Below are positions 33,787 through 42,673 of a stretch of 64,000 nucleotides of DNA, one piece after another. The stretch comes from DAINPP01 sp963667315. GTDB taxonomy: Bacteria > Thermotogota > Thermotogae > MWEM01. Position 1 is the stretch's first letter, and each line of letters starts with the position of its first letter. Made by a program: the position numbers and the translations under genes. The stretch lies in assembly GCA_963667315.1 (NCBI GenBank), contig OY763325.1:496001-560000 (forward strand), given 5' to 3'. The notes beneath the pieces were generated by a model. That model was not told the origin of the DNA. It saw nothing but the letters and a program-made list of their open reading frames with translations, and did no database searches.

Positions 33787-34530
33787 TTATTCACCAAAGA
33801 GCGGTATCACGTCATCATGAAGCGTTTCGATGCCGAGTTTTAATTTTAAATTATCATTAAACGCTTCAGATGCATAATAAGCATCTATCATTTCAAAAAT
33901 AGTTACAGCTGTAAATCCAACGGCACCAACTGAGCCGACTACGATATCGTTATAAACCGGCTGTTCGGTCTGGGCATCGATTCTAGTCTTGAATCCATAC
34001 CAGATCAACGTTCCGAATAATGTTCTTGAACCAAGGAAAAAGAAGCCTTCTCCGATCTTTTCAGAATAAAAATGTCCGCACCCTGGAAAAACAAAGCCAA
34101 GTGTAGACGCCAGAAACGGGTTCTTTTTTCTCTCATTAAACTTGATGATTCGTTTTCTCGCTTCAAGTTCAGGATCGAGTAGTCCTGTTCCCGCATAGAT
34201 GTCTATTGGGTATGAAACAGGTGGATATGTTTCAAATGGTACAACGCTTGGGGAAACAGGTGTAGCTGTAACAGGAGCTGTCAGCGGAATCTTTTCAACA
34301 CTCAATTCTTTGTGGGGTGTATTTTCCTGATAATCAACACCCATCACTTCTTTTCGGCTGATAGAAAAAATATTTCCGTCATACAGTTTCACTTTTATCA
34401 TTTCCTCATCCATGTGCAAAATCTCGCCTTCAATAACCTGTCCATCGGAAAGCGTTATTGATTCCGCAAAAATTCCTCCCAATAAAAGTCCGAATAAAAT
34501 AATGATTATTGCATACTTTAATCTGCTCAT
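33787..34530 (-). CDS. Envelope protein with DUF5683-like membrane domain
   Basis: 247 residues. A signal peptide or anchor (RLKYAIIIILFGLLLGGIFA) is followed by a small beta domain (ITLSDGQVIEGEILHMDEEM... ISRKEVMGVDY) resembling periplasmic repeat modules. A Pro/Thr/Val-rich linker comes next. Then RKRIIKFNERKKNPFLASTLGFVFPGCGHFYSEKIGEGFF opens a membrane domain like DUF5683/TM2-type proteins, with GxGxxYxxxxxxG character. ATG 34530 follows GGATGGTGA; upstream in-frame codons lie inside the previous gene. It is four bases from that gene and surely co-transcribed. Confidence 0.7.
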   Translation of the reverse strand: MSRLKYAIIIILFGLLLGGIFAESITLSDGQVIEGEILHMDEEMIKVKLYDGNIFSISRKEVMGVDYQENTPHKELSVEKIPLTAPVTATPVSPSVVPFETYPPVSYPIDIYAGTGLLDPELEARKRIIKFNERKKNPFLASTLGFVFPGCGHFYSEKIGEGFFFLGSRTLFGTLIWYGFKTRIDAQTEQPVYNDIVVGSVGAVGFTAVTIFEMIDAYYASEAFNDNLKLKLGIETLHDDVIPLFGE

Positions 34531-34534
34531 AAAA

Positions 34535-34942
34535 TCACCATCCGTATGGATAAGTGAAATATGGACTGTAAACCCCATAAGCGTATGAGTATCTGAATGG
34601 GTAATAGGGTGCATAGGTAGGATATGTGTAATGATAATTGATCCTTGTGGAATATTGTGCTGTTGTCACAGGTGTGTACGATGGGACGTATGTTGTCGAA
34701 TATCTGATAGTGGGAATATATGTACTATATACAGATGGGTATGACAGATAGCCAAATCCAAAGCCGGAATAGGGTTTTAAATAAGAATATGACGGATATC
34801 CGTAACTGTAGTAGTTTGGGACTTTGTAATACGGCGATCCCAGCGATGGCAGGACTTCAGAAGTTCCTAATGTGTAATAGGAAAAACTTACTGAAGAAAA
34901 CATAACGATTACAAGCAAAAACAGCAAAATGATTCTTTTCAT
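34535..34942 (-). CDS. Secreted Tyr/Pro/Ser-rich low-complexity protein
   Basis: 135 residues. A signal peptide (MKRIILLFLLVIVMFSSVSF) is followed by a mature part made of irregular Tyr-Pro, Tyr-Ser and Thr-Tyr repeats (YSYGYPSYSYLKPYSGFGFG, YPTYAPYYPFRYSYAYG), with no Cys, Asp or charged clusters. The composition recalls cell-wall or adhesive structural proteins. GGAGGAGG precedes ATG 34942. It is first in a two-gene unit with the DUF5683-like protein. The function is unknown. Confidence 0.7.
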   Translation of the reverse strand: MKRIILLFLLVIVMFSSVSFSYYTLGTSEVLPSLGSPYYKVPNYYSYGYPSYSYLKPYSGFGFGYLSYPSVYSTYIPTIRYSTTYVPSYTPVTTAQYSTRINYHYTYPTYAPYYPFRYSYAYGVYSPYFTYPYGW

Positions 34943-35059
34943 AAACATCCTCCTCCATGAGAAAAAAATAAATAACTTTCGTTTTTATAACATTGCCTGT
35001 ATATTATACAACATTAAAACGAGTTGTATGTTAACGACTTTTTTGTTAACCATTTTTAC

Positions 35060-35088
35060 TTGACCCGCTATGTGTTGTGTGTTATAAT
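35060..35088 (+). promoter_or_regulatory. Strong promoter for tRNA operon
   Basis: TTGACC, 17 bases, TATAAT, ending 14 bases before the first tRNA. Confidence 0.85.
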
Positions 35089-35102
35089 ACAACGCTCATG
35101 TT

Positions 35103-35178
35103 GGGGTCGTAACTCAGCTGGGAGAGTGTTACCTTCGCAAGGTAGAAGCCGTGGGTTCGAATCCCATCGACTCCACCA
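35103..35178 (+). tRNA. tRNA-Ala (anticodon CGC)
   Basis: 76 nt with encoded CCA. The acceptor GGGGTCG / CGACTCC contains the G3-U70 wobble pair, the alanine identity element. The anticodon stem TTACC / GGTAG encloses loop TTCGCAA. TTCGAAT marks the T loop. It reads GCG codons and is transcribed with the next tRNA. Confidence 0.92.
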
Positions 35179-35203
35179 ACAAGAAGTGCCTTGCAACAAA
35201 GAT

Positions 35204-35291
35204 GCCGGGGTGGCGGAATGGCAGACGCATCGGTCTCAAAAACCGACGAGGTTGATCCCTCGTGCGGGTTCGACTCCCGCCCTCGGCACCA
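35204..35291 (+). tRNA. tRNA-Leu (anticodon CAA)
   Basis: 88 nt class II tRNA with encoded CCA. The acceptor is GCCGGGG / CCTCGGC. The anticodon loop CTCAAAA lies between TCGGT and ACCGA. The long variable arm (ACGAGGTTGATCCCTCGT region) and a GGTTCGACTCC T arm complete it. It decodes UUG. Confidence 0.95.
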
Positions 35292-35296
35292 TAAAG

Positions 35297-35317
35297 ACCG
35301 CAGATAAATTCTGCGGT
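35297..35317 (+). terminator. Rho-independent terminator of tRNA operon
   Basis: Stem ACCGCAGA / TCTGCGGT, loop TAAAT, then seven T, five bases after the tRNA-Leu CCA. Confidence 0.9.
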
Positions 35318-35329
35318 TTTTTTATTTGA

Positions 35330-36331
35330 TTAACTTAAGCCTTTTCTTATTCTCGGGTATGAGATGACATAGACGAGGAGCGTTATGATCAATACCAACC
35401 CAACACTCGTCAAAACGGATGACCATTGAGCATGTTTTGAGAGAATCATATCATTGGCCTTGTAAGCCCAATAGAAAGGGCTCCAGAACATCGTCCACTG
35501 CCATTTATCGCTGAATAATTCATATCCCGCAATGGAGAGGGCCATTGGAAACATCAGGATCTTGACACTCCCTGCCGCTTCCATGATATCCTTCGAATTG
35601 ATTCCCTGTAAAAAGCCTATGATAAGGCTCAGAAGCATTGAAGTGAATCCTGACAGAAGAATCATGAACCAGTTTATATCATAATAACCGGTGATGATCA
35701 GAGAAATAATGATACTCATCATCACGATACCGCCACCAAGAAGGCTTTTTCCAAATACAAAAGCAGTTTGTGAAATAGGTGTAACGTTGATGGCGTTGAT
35801 CGTATTATCCGCTTTTTCTTCTACAATAGTAATGGAGATGAGCATTCCAGAGAGCATGACGGAAAGAATAATCAACATATTCACTAATTTTGTCTTGAGT
35901 GGCGGTACCGTAAAACCAAAAGATTTGATAACGGTATTCGATTCTTCAATCGAAGCCTCAAGCTCATAAAGCGCGTTTAAAGCGGCAATATAGTCTTGAA
36001 TGGCTTTGTTTTCATTTCCTTCCAAAACGATTTCGTATCCCTCTTCAACCGGAATGATCCCACCGATATCATCTCTTTTTCTTACTCTGTTTTCTATTTC
36101 CTCAATCGAATCAAATTCTTCAACTTTGGCGAATTGATTGAGAAATTGAGCATGTTGGGAGTCATCACTGTTCAAAAGTGCTATATTAACCGTCGTATCA
36201 TTTAGTCCGGGCGTTAAAATTGTTATTCCGATGGCAAGTATAATCGGAATAACCATGATATAAACCGCCATCGCATCACGAGTGGATGAAAGAATATCTC
36301 TGCCGAATATTGCCATTATTTTCTTAAACAT
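35330..36331 (-). CDS. ABC-2 type transporter permease
   Basis: 333-residue membrane protein with the ABC-2 layout: one N-terminal helix (MAVYIMVIPIILAIGITIL), an extracytoplasmic domain to about residue 155 and then five or six helices (LLIILSVMLSGMLISITIVEEKADNTINAINVTP begins the core). The conserved EEK(A)xxT-x-x-x-N-V/A-T-P motif after TM2 is typical. ATG 36331 follows GGGGTGA. It pairs with the permease upstream and the ATPase before that, giving a three-gene exporter. Its cargo (drug, lipid or polymer) is unknown. Confidence 0.88.
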   Translation of the reverse strand: MFKKIMAIFGRDILSSTRDAMAVYIMVIPIILAIGITILTPGLNDTTVNIALLNSDDSQHAQFLNQFAKVEEFDSIEEIENRVRKRDDIGGIIPVEEGYEIVLEGNENKAIQDYIAALNALYELEASIEESNTVIKSFGFTVPPLKTKLVNMLIILSVMLSGMLISITIVEEKADNTINAINVTPISQTAFVFGKSLLGGGIVMMSIIISLIITGYYDINWFMILLSGFTSMLLSLIIGFLQGINSKDIMEAAGSVKILMFPMALSIAGYELFSDKWQWTMFWSPFYWAYKANDMILSKHAQWSSVLTSVGLVLIITLLVYVISYPRIRKGLS

Positions 36332-36341
36332 CAAATCACCC

Positions 36342-37529
36342 CTAAACCGTCAATGTTTTCTTAAACCTGATATTAGCAGCCCACAGCAATAAAACGCCGG
36401 CTATAAGGTAAATCAGTGAATAAGTCCACACATACGTCATATTATTGTTCAGCAGAATATCCTTAAAACCGTTTAGTATGGTATAAGTCGGGAAATATCT
36501 CAGGATTACAGGATCAAAACTCGGAATGATATACGGGAAAACCGGCAGCATGAAAACGATCATAACGAGATAAACCACCCCGAATGCCTTCTCAATCGAA
36601 TCATAAAAAGTTGTTATAAGAAGCCCGAGCGCCGCAAATGAAAAGGTTGTTGTGATCAACAACCCATAGAAGGGAAGATAATTGATCCCTATTCCTGTGA
36701 TGGGTATGGTGATAATGCTTGAAGATATCAGAACTGTTGTGACGATAACGCCCACTTTACTGAGGAGATAAGTCCACAAAGATGAGGGGGTAACGACAAA
36801 AGCGTTGATAACTCCTTCATCTTTATCCAGAAAAATATAAGCCATGACGATAAAAAATCCCATTAGACTTCCAGTGAAAACGATAAAAAGAGGGAGCATG
36901 TTCTGCCTGTTATTCAATGTTTTTGCAATATCGAGAGTTCTGATTTTCTGATTTTCTATCTGTTGAATTAATGCATCGGGTGATTCATTGTGCATGATAT
37001 ACAACAAATTAACTAATCGATCCGTTTCATATCCCTGAAGAAAATAAGTGAAATAAATTGTGCCGGTTAAATCTACCCTGATTTCCGTTCCTATCTTTTT
37101 TTCAGAAAAAGCCAATCGTATCAGGTCTTCTTCGGATTCAACCAGATATACGGTTTTTTCTAGTTCTCCGTTATCGGGGTTGATGATTTCCGCGGTGTCA
37201 ACGGTTATGATCTTTTCATCTTCAAATTTGTAAGTTTTCTCTTCACCGGTTTCCCTATCGGTTAACGCAATTTGAACCGGTTTCAGCTTCAATTCCACCG
37301 GATCCGTCATCTTCATTCTCCCGGCCTGAATTTCACGATGTGTTTCGATCTGCATGATAAGTTTGGGGACATTGTAAAAAACATACTCTTTTTCTTTCGA
37401 TACCGGGTCTTCCTGAATAAATACCAATAATATAATCAGAAGGACCACTGCCATGAACAATTCTATATAAAAATAAAAGCCTCTGGCGGCAATTTTCATT
37501 TCCTTGATATAACTGCTCCACAGCTTCAT
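36342..37529 (-). CDS. ABC-2 type transporter permease
   Basis: 395 residues with the same architecture as its partner: an N-terminal helix (FYIELFMAVVLLIILLVFI), a large external domain with a conserved ETHREIQAGRMKM segment, and a C-terminal block of six helices including KDEGVINAFVVTPSS, the ABC-2 post-TM2 motif. ATG 37529 is the true start; it overlaps the upstream ATPase gene's end, and earlier codons would lie inside that gene. It probably forms a heterodimer with the product of 35330-36331. Confidence 0.88.
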   Translation of the reverse strand: MKLWSSYIKEMKIAARGFYFYIELFMAVVLLIILLVFIQEDPVSKEKEYVFYNVPKLIMQIETHREIQAGRMKMTDPVELKLKPVQIALTDRETGEEKTYKFEDEKIITVDTAEIINPDNGELEKTVYLVESEEDLIRLAFSEKKIGTEIRVDLTGTIYFTYFLQGYETDRLVNLLYIMHNESPDALIQQIENQKIRTLDIAKTLNNRQNMLPLFIVFTGSLMGFFIVMAYIFLDKDEGVINAFVVTPSSLWTYLLSKVGVIVTTVLISSSIITIPITGIGINYLPFYGLLITTTFSFAALGLLITTFYDSIEKAFGVVYLVMIVFMLPVFPYIIPSFDPVILRYFPTYTILNGFKDILLNNNMTYVWTYSLIYLIAGVLLLWAANIRFKKTLTV

Positions 37530-37530
37530 A

Positions 37531-38385
37531 TTACACAAGCCCCCTTCCCGTAACTTGAATGAATATTTCTTCGAGGGTTGCCTCCTTTGTGTGCATGGTA
37601 GAAATATTATGATTTTTAGCGATCTCGCCAATTTTCTTCCGGTCATTTTCATCGACGGTCTTTAATGTTTCTTTAACCAGTACATCGTCTTGAAAGTATT
37701 CAATATCCACAAGCCTTTTGCCATATTGAAGCTTAAGGTTTTTGGGTGTATCGATTAACTTTATCTCTCCGTCAATGATGAAGGCGACACGATCGCATAA
37801 TTCATCTGCAATAAACATATTATGCGTCGTGAGAAAAGTGGTCACTCCTTTATCTCTCTGATCCCTTATAATATCCTTTATCGTTGCGGCTATAGCAGGA
37901 TCGAGACCGGTTGTCGGTTCATCAAGAAACCACAGTTCGGGATTGTTAATCATTGATCGGGCAAATGTCAGGCGATGCTTCATCCCCTTTGAAAAGGTAC
38001 CGGCTCTGTCATTTTCTTTTCCGGAAAGACCGACGAGTTTTAACAACTCTTCCGGTGATCTGGTTTTGACATCAAACAATTTTGCGAAAAATTCGAGGTT
38101 TTCCTTTGCCGTTAGTTTGCTGTAAACATTTGACTGTTCAAACGAAACCCCGATCTTGTTGAAGCGCTTGTTATCAACCTTTTTAACATCATAACCGGCA
38201 ACCATCACATGTCCCTTCTGTAAGGGAAGCAGACCGGTCAAGACACCTTGCGTGGTTGATTTCCCTGCACCGGATGGCCCAAGAAATCCGAAAATCTCAC
38301 CTTTTTCAACTTCAAAAGAGACATTTTTTACAGCATAATGGTCATCATTCGTGTACGAATGATGAAGTCCTTCAACTTTAATCAC
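37531..38385 (-). CDS. ABC transporter ATP-binding protein
   Basis: 284-residue ATPase with Walker A GPSGAGKST, an LSxGMKHR-type signature (FSKGMKHRLTFARSM), Walker B LWFLDEPTTGLDP and the H-loop TTHNM. The C-terminal regulatory tail (KEATLEEIFIQVTGRG) is typical of ABC-2 exporter ATPases. GTG 38385 is better spaced from AAAGGCGG than GTG 38394. It lies 28-37 bases after hisC with no terminator seen between, so it may be read from the his operon. A functional link to histidine is not implied. Confidence 0.92.
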   Translation of the reverse strand: MIKVEGLHHSYTNDDHYAVKNVSFEVEKGEIFGFLGPSGAGKSTTQGVLTGLLPLQKGHVMVAGYDVKKVDNKRFNKIGVSFEQSNVYSKLTAKENLEFFAKLFDVKTRSPEELLKLVGLSGKENDRAGTFSKGMKHRLTFARSMINNPELWFLDEPTTGLDPAIAATIKDIIRDQRDKGVTTFLTTHNMFIADELCDRVAFIIDGEIKLIDTPKNLKLQYGKRLVDIEYFQDDVLVKETLKTVDENDRKKIGEIAKNHNISTMHTKEATLEEIFIQVTGRGLV

Positions 38386-38422
38386 ATTTAACACCGCCTT
38401 TTAAATAGTCGAAAGTCAGTTT

Positions 38423-39448
38423 TCAATGAATCCATGTGTTATTTTTGCTTAAGAATCTCTTTAAAAGACGTTTTACAAGTTCATTTTCTTCGAATGAGCC
38501 AATTGTGACCCTTATAAAATCACTCATAGCACCGTTGAATTTTCTGGTCGCAACCCCTCTTTCCAGAAGATAATCATAACAATCAACCTTTAGTAAAAGA
38601 AAATTTGCAGAAGATTGAACGGGTATCAATGCCTTGAATTCCTCGTAAAAACGAGCTCTCTCTTCAACGATAAACGCAACCTGATTGGACATCAACGCCC
38701 TTTCTTCAATCATCTCACAGGCAATCTGTGATGAGAAGGAATTCAGACTGAAAGGGGAGTGGGCTTTTCTGAACTCTTGCGCTATCCGGTCACTTGTTAT
38801 GGCATAACCAACTCTCAAACCACTCAAACCGAAGGCCTTTGAAAATGTTCTAAGAATGATCAGATTATCGTATTCTTTCAACAGGAAACGATAATCCTTT
38901 TCTGAAAATTCAACATACGCCTGATCCAGGAGAACCGGGATTTTCAGTTCAAGGATTGCCCTGATTCTCTCAACAGGGATATCGTTTCCGGTCGGGTTGT
39001 TGGGAGAACAGATGATGATCAATGAAGTTTTGTCCGTGTCAAAAGCAAGATTTCCCGGTATATTGAACGATTGATCCAGAGGGATTTCCACCGTTTTTAA
39101 TCCCATTCGGGAGGCATAAAAAGTGTACATCGAAAAGGTGGGGGGGAAAGTTACGATTTCCTCTCCGTCAAATAAGCTGATGATTTCAGGTATTAATGCG
39201 TCGCCACCGTTTGAAACGAAAACTGTATTTTCAGACACCCCCATTTTTTGGGCTATTTTTTCTCTTAAACTCTTTGAATCTATTTCAGGATACCGGTTAA
39301 AATTATTTGTTGTAAAATGTTTGAAAACCCTTTCTTTAATATAGTCAGGGACATCAAAAGGGCTTTCGTTTTTATCCAGTCTGACAGGTGGCAGTTGCGC
39401 TGGGACTTTATAAGGTTTCATTTCTATGATGTTTTTTCTAAAACGCAT
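38423..39448 (-). CDS. hisC: Histidinol-phosphate aminotransferase
   Basis: PLP enzyme that converts imidazole acetol phosphate and glutamate to histidinol phosphate. 341 residues. It shows VRLDKNESPFDVPD at the N-terminus, NGGDALIPEII, CSPNNPTGNDIP, the LLDQAYVEF Asp/Tyr pair and the PLP lysine in RTFSKAFGLSGLRVGY. It is last in the his operon here, whereas many anaerobes place hisC beside hisD. It overlaps hisIE by one base. Confidence 0.95.
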   Translation of the reverse strand: MRFRKNIIEMKPYKVPAQLPPVRLDKNESPFDVPDYIKERVFKHFTTNNFNRYPEIDSKSLREKIAQKMGVSENTVFVSNGGDALIPEIISLFDGEEIVTFPPTFSMYTFYASRMGLKTVEIPLDQSFNIPGNLAFDTDKTSLIIICSPNNPTGNDIPVERIRAILELKIPVLLDQAYVEFSEKDYRFLLKEYDNLIILRTFSKAFGLSGLRVGYAITSDRIAQEFRKAHSPFSLNSFSSQIACEMIEERALMSNQVAFIVEERARFYEEFKALIPVQSSANFLLLKVDCYDYLLERGVATRKFNGAMSDFIRVTIGSFEENELVKRLLKRFLSKNNTWIH

Positions 39449-40089
39449 TATTTCCTCCTTTTAGCCAATTCCTCAATTATCTCATCGAAATTGATATCGT
39501 TGTACGCCAGCAGGACAAACAGATGGTAGAAAAGATCTCCCAATTCATAAATGAGGGATTCCCTTGATTCAGCGACAAGGACTTCAACGGCTTCTTCACC
39601 AAACTTCTTATAGATTTTTTCTCTTCCGTCTGAAAAGAGTCTTGTCGTATAAGATCCCTCCGGCATTTCTCTTTTTCTTCTTTTAATCAAGGCTTCCAGG
39701 TCTTTTAAATAATTGAGGGAATAATCGATCTCTTCAATCTTCTCATCATTTTCCCCCTCCAGTGTCTCGTAAAAACATGAATAATGGCCGGTATGACAGG
39801 CACTTCCCTTTTGTTTTACCGTCATCAGAAGGGCGTCCTGATCACAATCCATCTTGATCTCAACCAATTGTTGCGTGTTCCCACTGACTTCCCCTTTTCT
39901 TCTGATTCTATTTTTGGTTCTCGAAAAATAATGGGCAAAGCCTGTTTTAAGTGTCAACGCGAGTGCTTCATCGTTCATATAAGCGAGTGTCAGAACATTT
40001 TTTTCCCTATCCTGAACGATGACCGGTACGAGACCCTCTCCTTTATTCCAATCTATTTTTGAGAAGATTCCTTCAAATTTTTCTGACAT
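39448..40089 (-). CDS. hisIE: Bifunctional phosphoribosyl-AMP cyclohydrolase / phosphoribosyl-ATP pyrophosphatase
   Basis: Catalyses the second and third steps of histidine synthesis. 213 residues: HisI at about 1-115, with LAYMNDEALALTLKTG, HYFSRTKNRIRRKGEVSGN, the metal ligands in DCDQDALL and CHTGHYSCFY. HisE follows at about 125-213, with ALIKRRKREMPEGSYT, KIYKKFGEEAVEVLVA and ELGDLFYHLFVLL. The fusion order is the normal one. It overlaps hisF by 17 bases. Confidence 0.97.
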   Translation of the reverse strand: MSEKFEGIFSKIDWNKGEGLVPVIVQDREKNVLTLAYMNDEALALTLKTGFAHYFSRTKNRIRRKGEVSGNTQQLVEIKMDCDQDALLMTVKQKGSACHTGHYSCFYETLEGENDEKIEEIDYSLNYLKDLEALIKRRKREMPEGSYTTRLFSDGREKIYKKFGEEAVEVLVAESRESLIYELGDLFYHLFVLLAYNDINFDEIIEELAKRRK

Positions 40090-40831
40090 TTATACCATTC
40101 CCTTCAAGGTTATTTTTTAAATCAATGATATTGATCGTTCCGTAATGAAATATCGATGCGGCCAAAGCTGCTGAAGCAGATGTGTTTTTAAAGACATCAA
40201 CAAAATGTCTGGGTTTCCCTGCACCCCCTGAAGCAATCAGTGGGATGTTGATCCGTTCGGAAACGATTGCAGTTAGATCAAGATCGAACCCTTCTTTCAT
40301 GCCGTCCGTATCCATTGATGTCAACAATATTTCTCCGGCTCCGAGCTGTTCACAGTGCTGACACCATTCAACGGCATCAATAGCCGTATCTATCCGTCCA
40401 CCGTTGATATACACATGCCACGAATCGTCGGCCCTTTTTGCATCCACTGCGATACACAAATTGGCAGAGCCGATAACAGCGGCCGCATCGGATATCAGTG
40501 AGGGGTTTTTTACGGCTGCCGAATTGAGAAAGACCTTATCCGCTCCGGCTTTTATGATTGCCTTCATCTCATCTACCGAAGATAAGCCACCACCGACGGT
40601 GAACGGTATTGATAGAGCGGAAGCGACTTCTATCACAAGGTTACGTAGAATACCCCGCTTTTCATGAGATGCCGTTATATCCAGAAAAACTATTTCGTCA
40701 ACCCCCTGTTTCTCATATTCAACAGCTGATAAAACAGGATCACCAACCTCACGGATTTTCTTGAACTGTATACCCTTTACAACCTTTCCGTTTCGTATAT
40801 CAAGTGCAGCGATTATTCTTTTAGACAACAT
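40073..40831 (-). CDS. hisF: Imidazole glycerol phosphate synthase, cyclase subunit
   Basis: TIM-barrel subunit that closes the imidazole ring with ammonia from HisH, releasing AICAR. 252 residues with both catalytic Asp regions: IAALDIRNGKVVKGIQF (Asp about 11) and LLTSMDTDGMKEGFDLDL (Asp about 130). It also has TVGGGLSSVDEM and ASGGAGKPRHFVDVF. It starts three bases after hisA. Confidence 0.97.
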   Translation of the reverse strand: MLSKRIIAALDIRNGKVVKGIQFKKIREVGDPVLSAVEYEKQGVDEIVFLDITASHEKRGILRNLVIEVASALSIPFTVGGGLSSVDEMKAIIKAGADKVFLNSAAVKNPSLISDAAAVIGSANLCIAVDAKRADDSWHVYINGGRIDTAIDAVEWCQHCEQLGAGEILLTSMDTDGMKEGFDLDLTAIVSERINIPLIASGGAGKPRHFVDVFKNTSASAALAASIFHYGTINIIDLKNNLEGNGINVRKI

Positions 40832-40834
40832 GAT

Positions 40835-41515
40835 TTACAACCCCTTTAACCTTTCAGGTGTCAGAAGACCTTCGAAAAGTGCCTTCCCGACAACAACACC
40901 GTTAAAACCAAGATTACCGGCCTTTTCAATATCTGACAATGTTGAAATCCCACCCGCATAAATAACCTCTTTCCCTTTCCAGAAATTCTTCAGATCAGAT
41001 ATTCCGGAATTCGTCCCGTCTTTTTCGATGTCCGTAAAGATAAAACGGTTGAATCGTTCCTTTAACGCATTGAAGGTCTGTATCAGCTCTTTTTCCGAAT
41101 CCTTCAACCAGCCTTCAACGGCAATCTTACCCTTTCTGAAATCCAGACTGACGGTAACAGAATCGTATTCTTTCAAGAGTTTTTCCACAAAAGAATCATC
41201 GAACACCTTTGTGCCGATAATGGCAGAGTATATCCCGACATCATAAGCCTTTCTGATATCTTCAAGACTTCTCAGACCCCCACCGTATTGTATCTTCAAC
41301 CCCGTCTTGTTTACGATTTTCTCTACCACTTCCAAATGTTGCGGGGCCCCTTTAAAAGCACCATCCAGATCTATTATATGTAGAAAATCGAATGACTCTG
41401 AATATTTCATGGCTATATCAACCGGATCACCGTAAACCTTCTTCTCTTTCTTTTTTCCTTTGTAAAGCCTCACAGCCTGACCATCTATCAAATCAATTGC
41501 AGGATATATTTTCAT
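40835..41515 (-). CDS. hisA: ProFAR isomerase
   Basis: Amadori isomerase of histidine synthesis, a TIM barrel homologous to HisF. 226 residues with IYPAIDLIDGQAVRLYKG (catalytic Asp), DLDGAFKGAPQH, QYGGGLRSLEDI, FTDIEKDGTNSG (second Asp) and IYAGGISTLSDIE. It is slightly shorter than the usual 240. It is between hisH and hisF. Confidence 0.96.
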   Translation of the reverse strand: MKIYPAIDLIDGQAVRLYKGKKKEKKVYGDPVDIAMKYSESFDFLHIIDLDGAFKGAPQHLEVVEKIVNKTGLKIQYGGGLRSLEDIRKAYDVGIYSAIIGTKVFDDSFVEKLLKEYDSVTVSLDFRKGKIAVEGWLKDSEKELIQTFNALKERFNRFIFTDIEKDGTNSGISDLKNFWKGKEVIYAGGISTLSDIEKAGNLGFNGVVVGKALFEGLLTPERLKGL

Positions 41516-41546
41516 CTGTTTTCTCCTCTTTTATCATGAATTGCCT

Positions 41547-42143
41547 CTACGAATAAAGAAACGCTCTCAGAAACCGCTTTCCAACCTCACCGGACTTCTC
41601 AGGATGAAACTGAACCCCCCAAACATTCTCTTTCCTGACAGCAGAACAAAACGCAACGCTTTTCTTATCAACATGTTCCGTATAAGCCGCTTCAAACTCC
41701 GCGCCCTTTTTTGGAAGATAATAAGAATGAACAAAATAAAAATACGGATCAGCACCTAAAACATCTTGTATTTCATCATCCATAAAGCTAACGGAATTCC
41801 ATCCCATATGAGGTGTCTGAACACCTTCGAATTTTATAATTTTCCCGGGAAAGATGCTTAGTCCTTTTTGCTCTCCTTTGCCTTCTTCGCTTCTTTCAAA
41901 GAGAAGCTGCATACCAAGGCAGATCCCGAGGTATTTTCTACCACTGCTGATAAATCTCAACAGGTCATCTCTGAAATCCTCCACCTTTTCAGCTATTCCG
42001 TCAAAAGACCCGACACCTGGAAGGATAATCGTAGAATAAGCATCAATTTTTCGGGGATCATTACACATCTCACCATCGACAGCCCGGCAGACATTGGCGA
42101 AGTTTCCGATTCCAAGATCAATGACACCGATTTTACTCATCAC
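41547..42143 (-). CDS. hisH: Imidazole glycerol phosphate synthase, glutamine amidotransferase subunit
   Basis: Supplies ammonia from glutamine to HisF. The 198-residue class I amidotransferase has IGVIDLGIGNFANVCRA, the oxyanion region LPGVGSFDG, nucleophile Cys in YLGICLGMQLLFE, and the His/Glu pair in WGVQFHPEKSGE. It overlaps hisB by four bases. Confidence 0.97.
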   Translation of the reverse strand: MMSKIGVIDLGIGNFANVCRAVDGEMCNDPRKIDAYSTIILPGVGSFDGIAEKVEDFRDDLLRFISSGRKYLGICLGMQLLFERSEEGKGEQKGLSIFPGKIIKFEGVQTPHMGWNSVSFMDDEIQDVLGADPYFYFVHSYYLPKKGAEFEAAYTEHVDKKSVAFCSAVRKENVWGVQFHPEKSGEVGKRFLRAFLYS

Positions 42144-42673
42144 AGTACCCCCTTTGTACTCTGAAGCAATTTTGAGGGTTCCAACGCCTGAGAAAAAGCC
42201 TTTCCCATTCCTTTAAACGCTGCCTCAATGATGTGATGGGCATTGATACCTGCCATCTGTCTGATGTGAATGCATAGAGCCAATGAACGGGACAGTCCGT
42301 ATACGAATTCTCTGAACATGCCGATTTCAAATCCTTCCTCTTTCTCTTTAATATCCAGATCAACGGCAACATAAGTCCTGGATACATCCAGTGAAACGAG
42401 TATGAGTGCGTCATCCATGGGCATAATTGATGCACCGAATCTCCTGATTTTTGTTCGATCAAATTCCTTGCTTAAAAATTCGCCAATGGCGATTCCGGTA
42501 TCCTCCCAGAGATGATGTCTCAGATCATATTCAGCTGTAACAGAGCAGGGAAGAGCCATATAAAAGAAAAATGAATTGAGCATATGATTGAATACCGTGT
42601 CGCCAGTATTAATCAAGATTTCGGTTTCCGTCTTTTGTATGTCGATTTTTGTCTCAAACGTCTCTCTCTTCAT
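42140..42673 (-). CDS. hisB: Imidazoleglycerol-phosphate dehydratase
   Basis: Monofunctional IGPD, 177 residues, manganese-dependent. It has HMLNSFFFYMALP near the N-terminus, the metal-binding RHHLWEDTGIAIGEFL and the second INAHHIIEAAFKGMGKAF. There is no fused histidinol phosphatase, so that activity (HisN/HisJ) must be elsewhere. It overlaps hisD and hisH by four bases each. Confidence 0.97.
   Translation of the reverse strand: MKRETFETKIDIQKTETEILINTGDTVFNHMLNSFFFYMALPCSVTAEYDLRHHLWEDTGIAIGEFLSKEFDRTKIRRFGASIMPMDDALILVSLDVSRTYVAVDLDIKEKEEGFEIGMFREFVYGLSRSLALCIHIRQMAGINAHHIIEAAFKGMGKAFSQALEPSKLLQSTKGVL

Noticed and set aside
35024..35329. 101-codon plus-strand frame
   Set aside because: Covers a promoter, two tRNA genes and their terminator.
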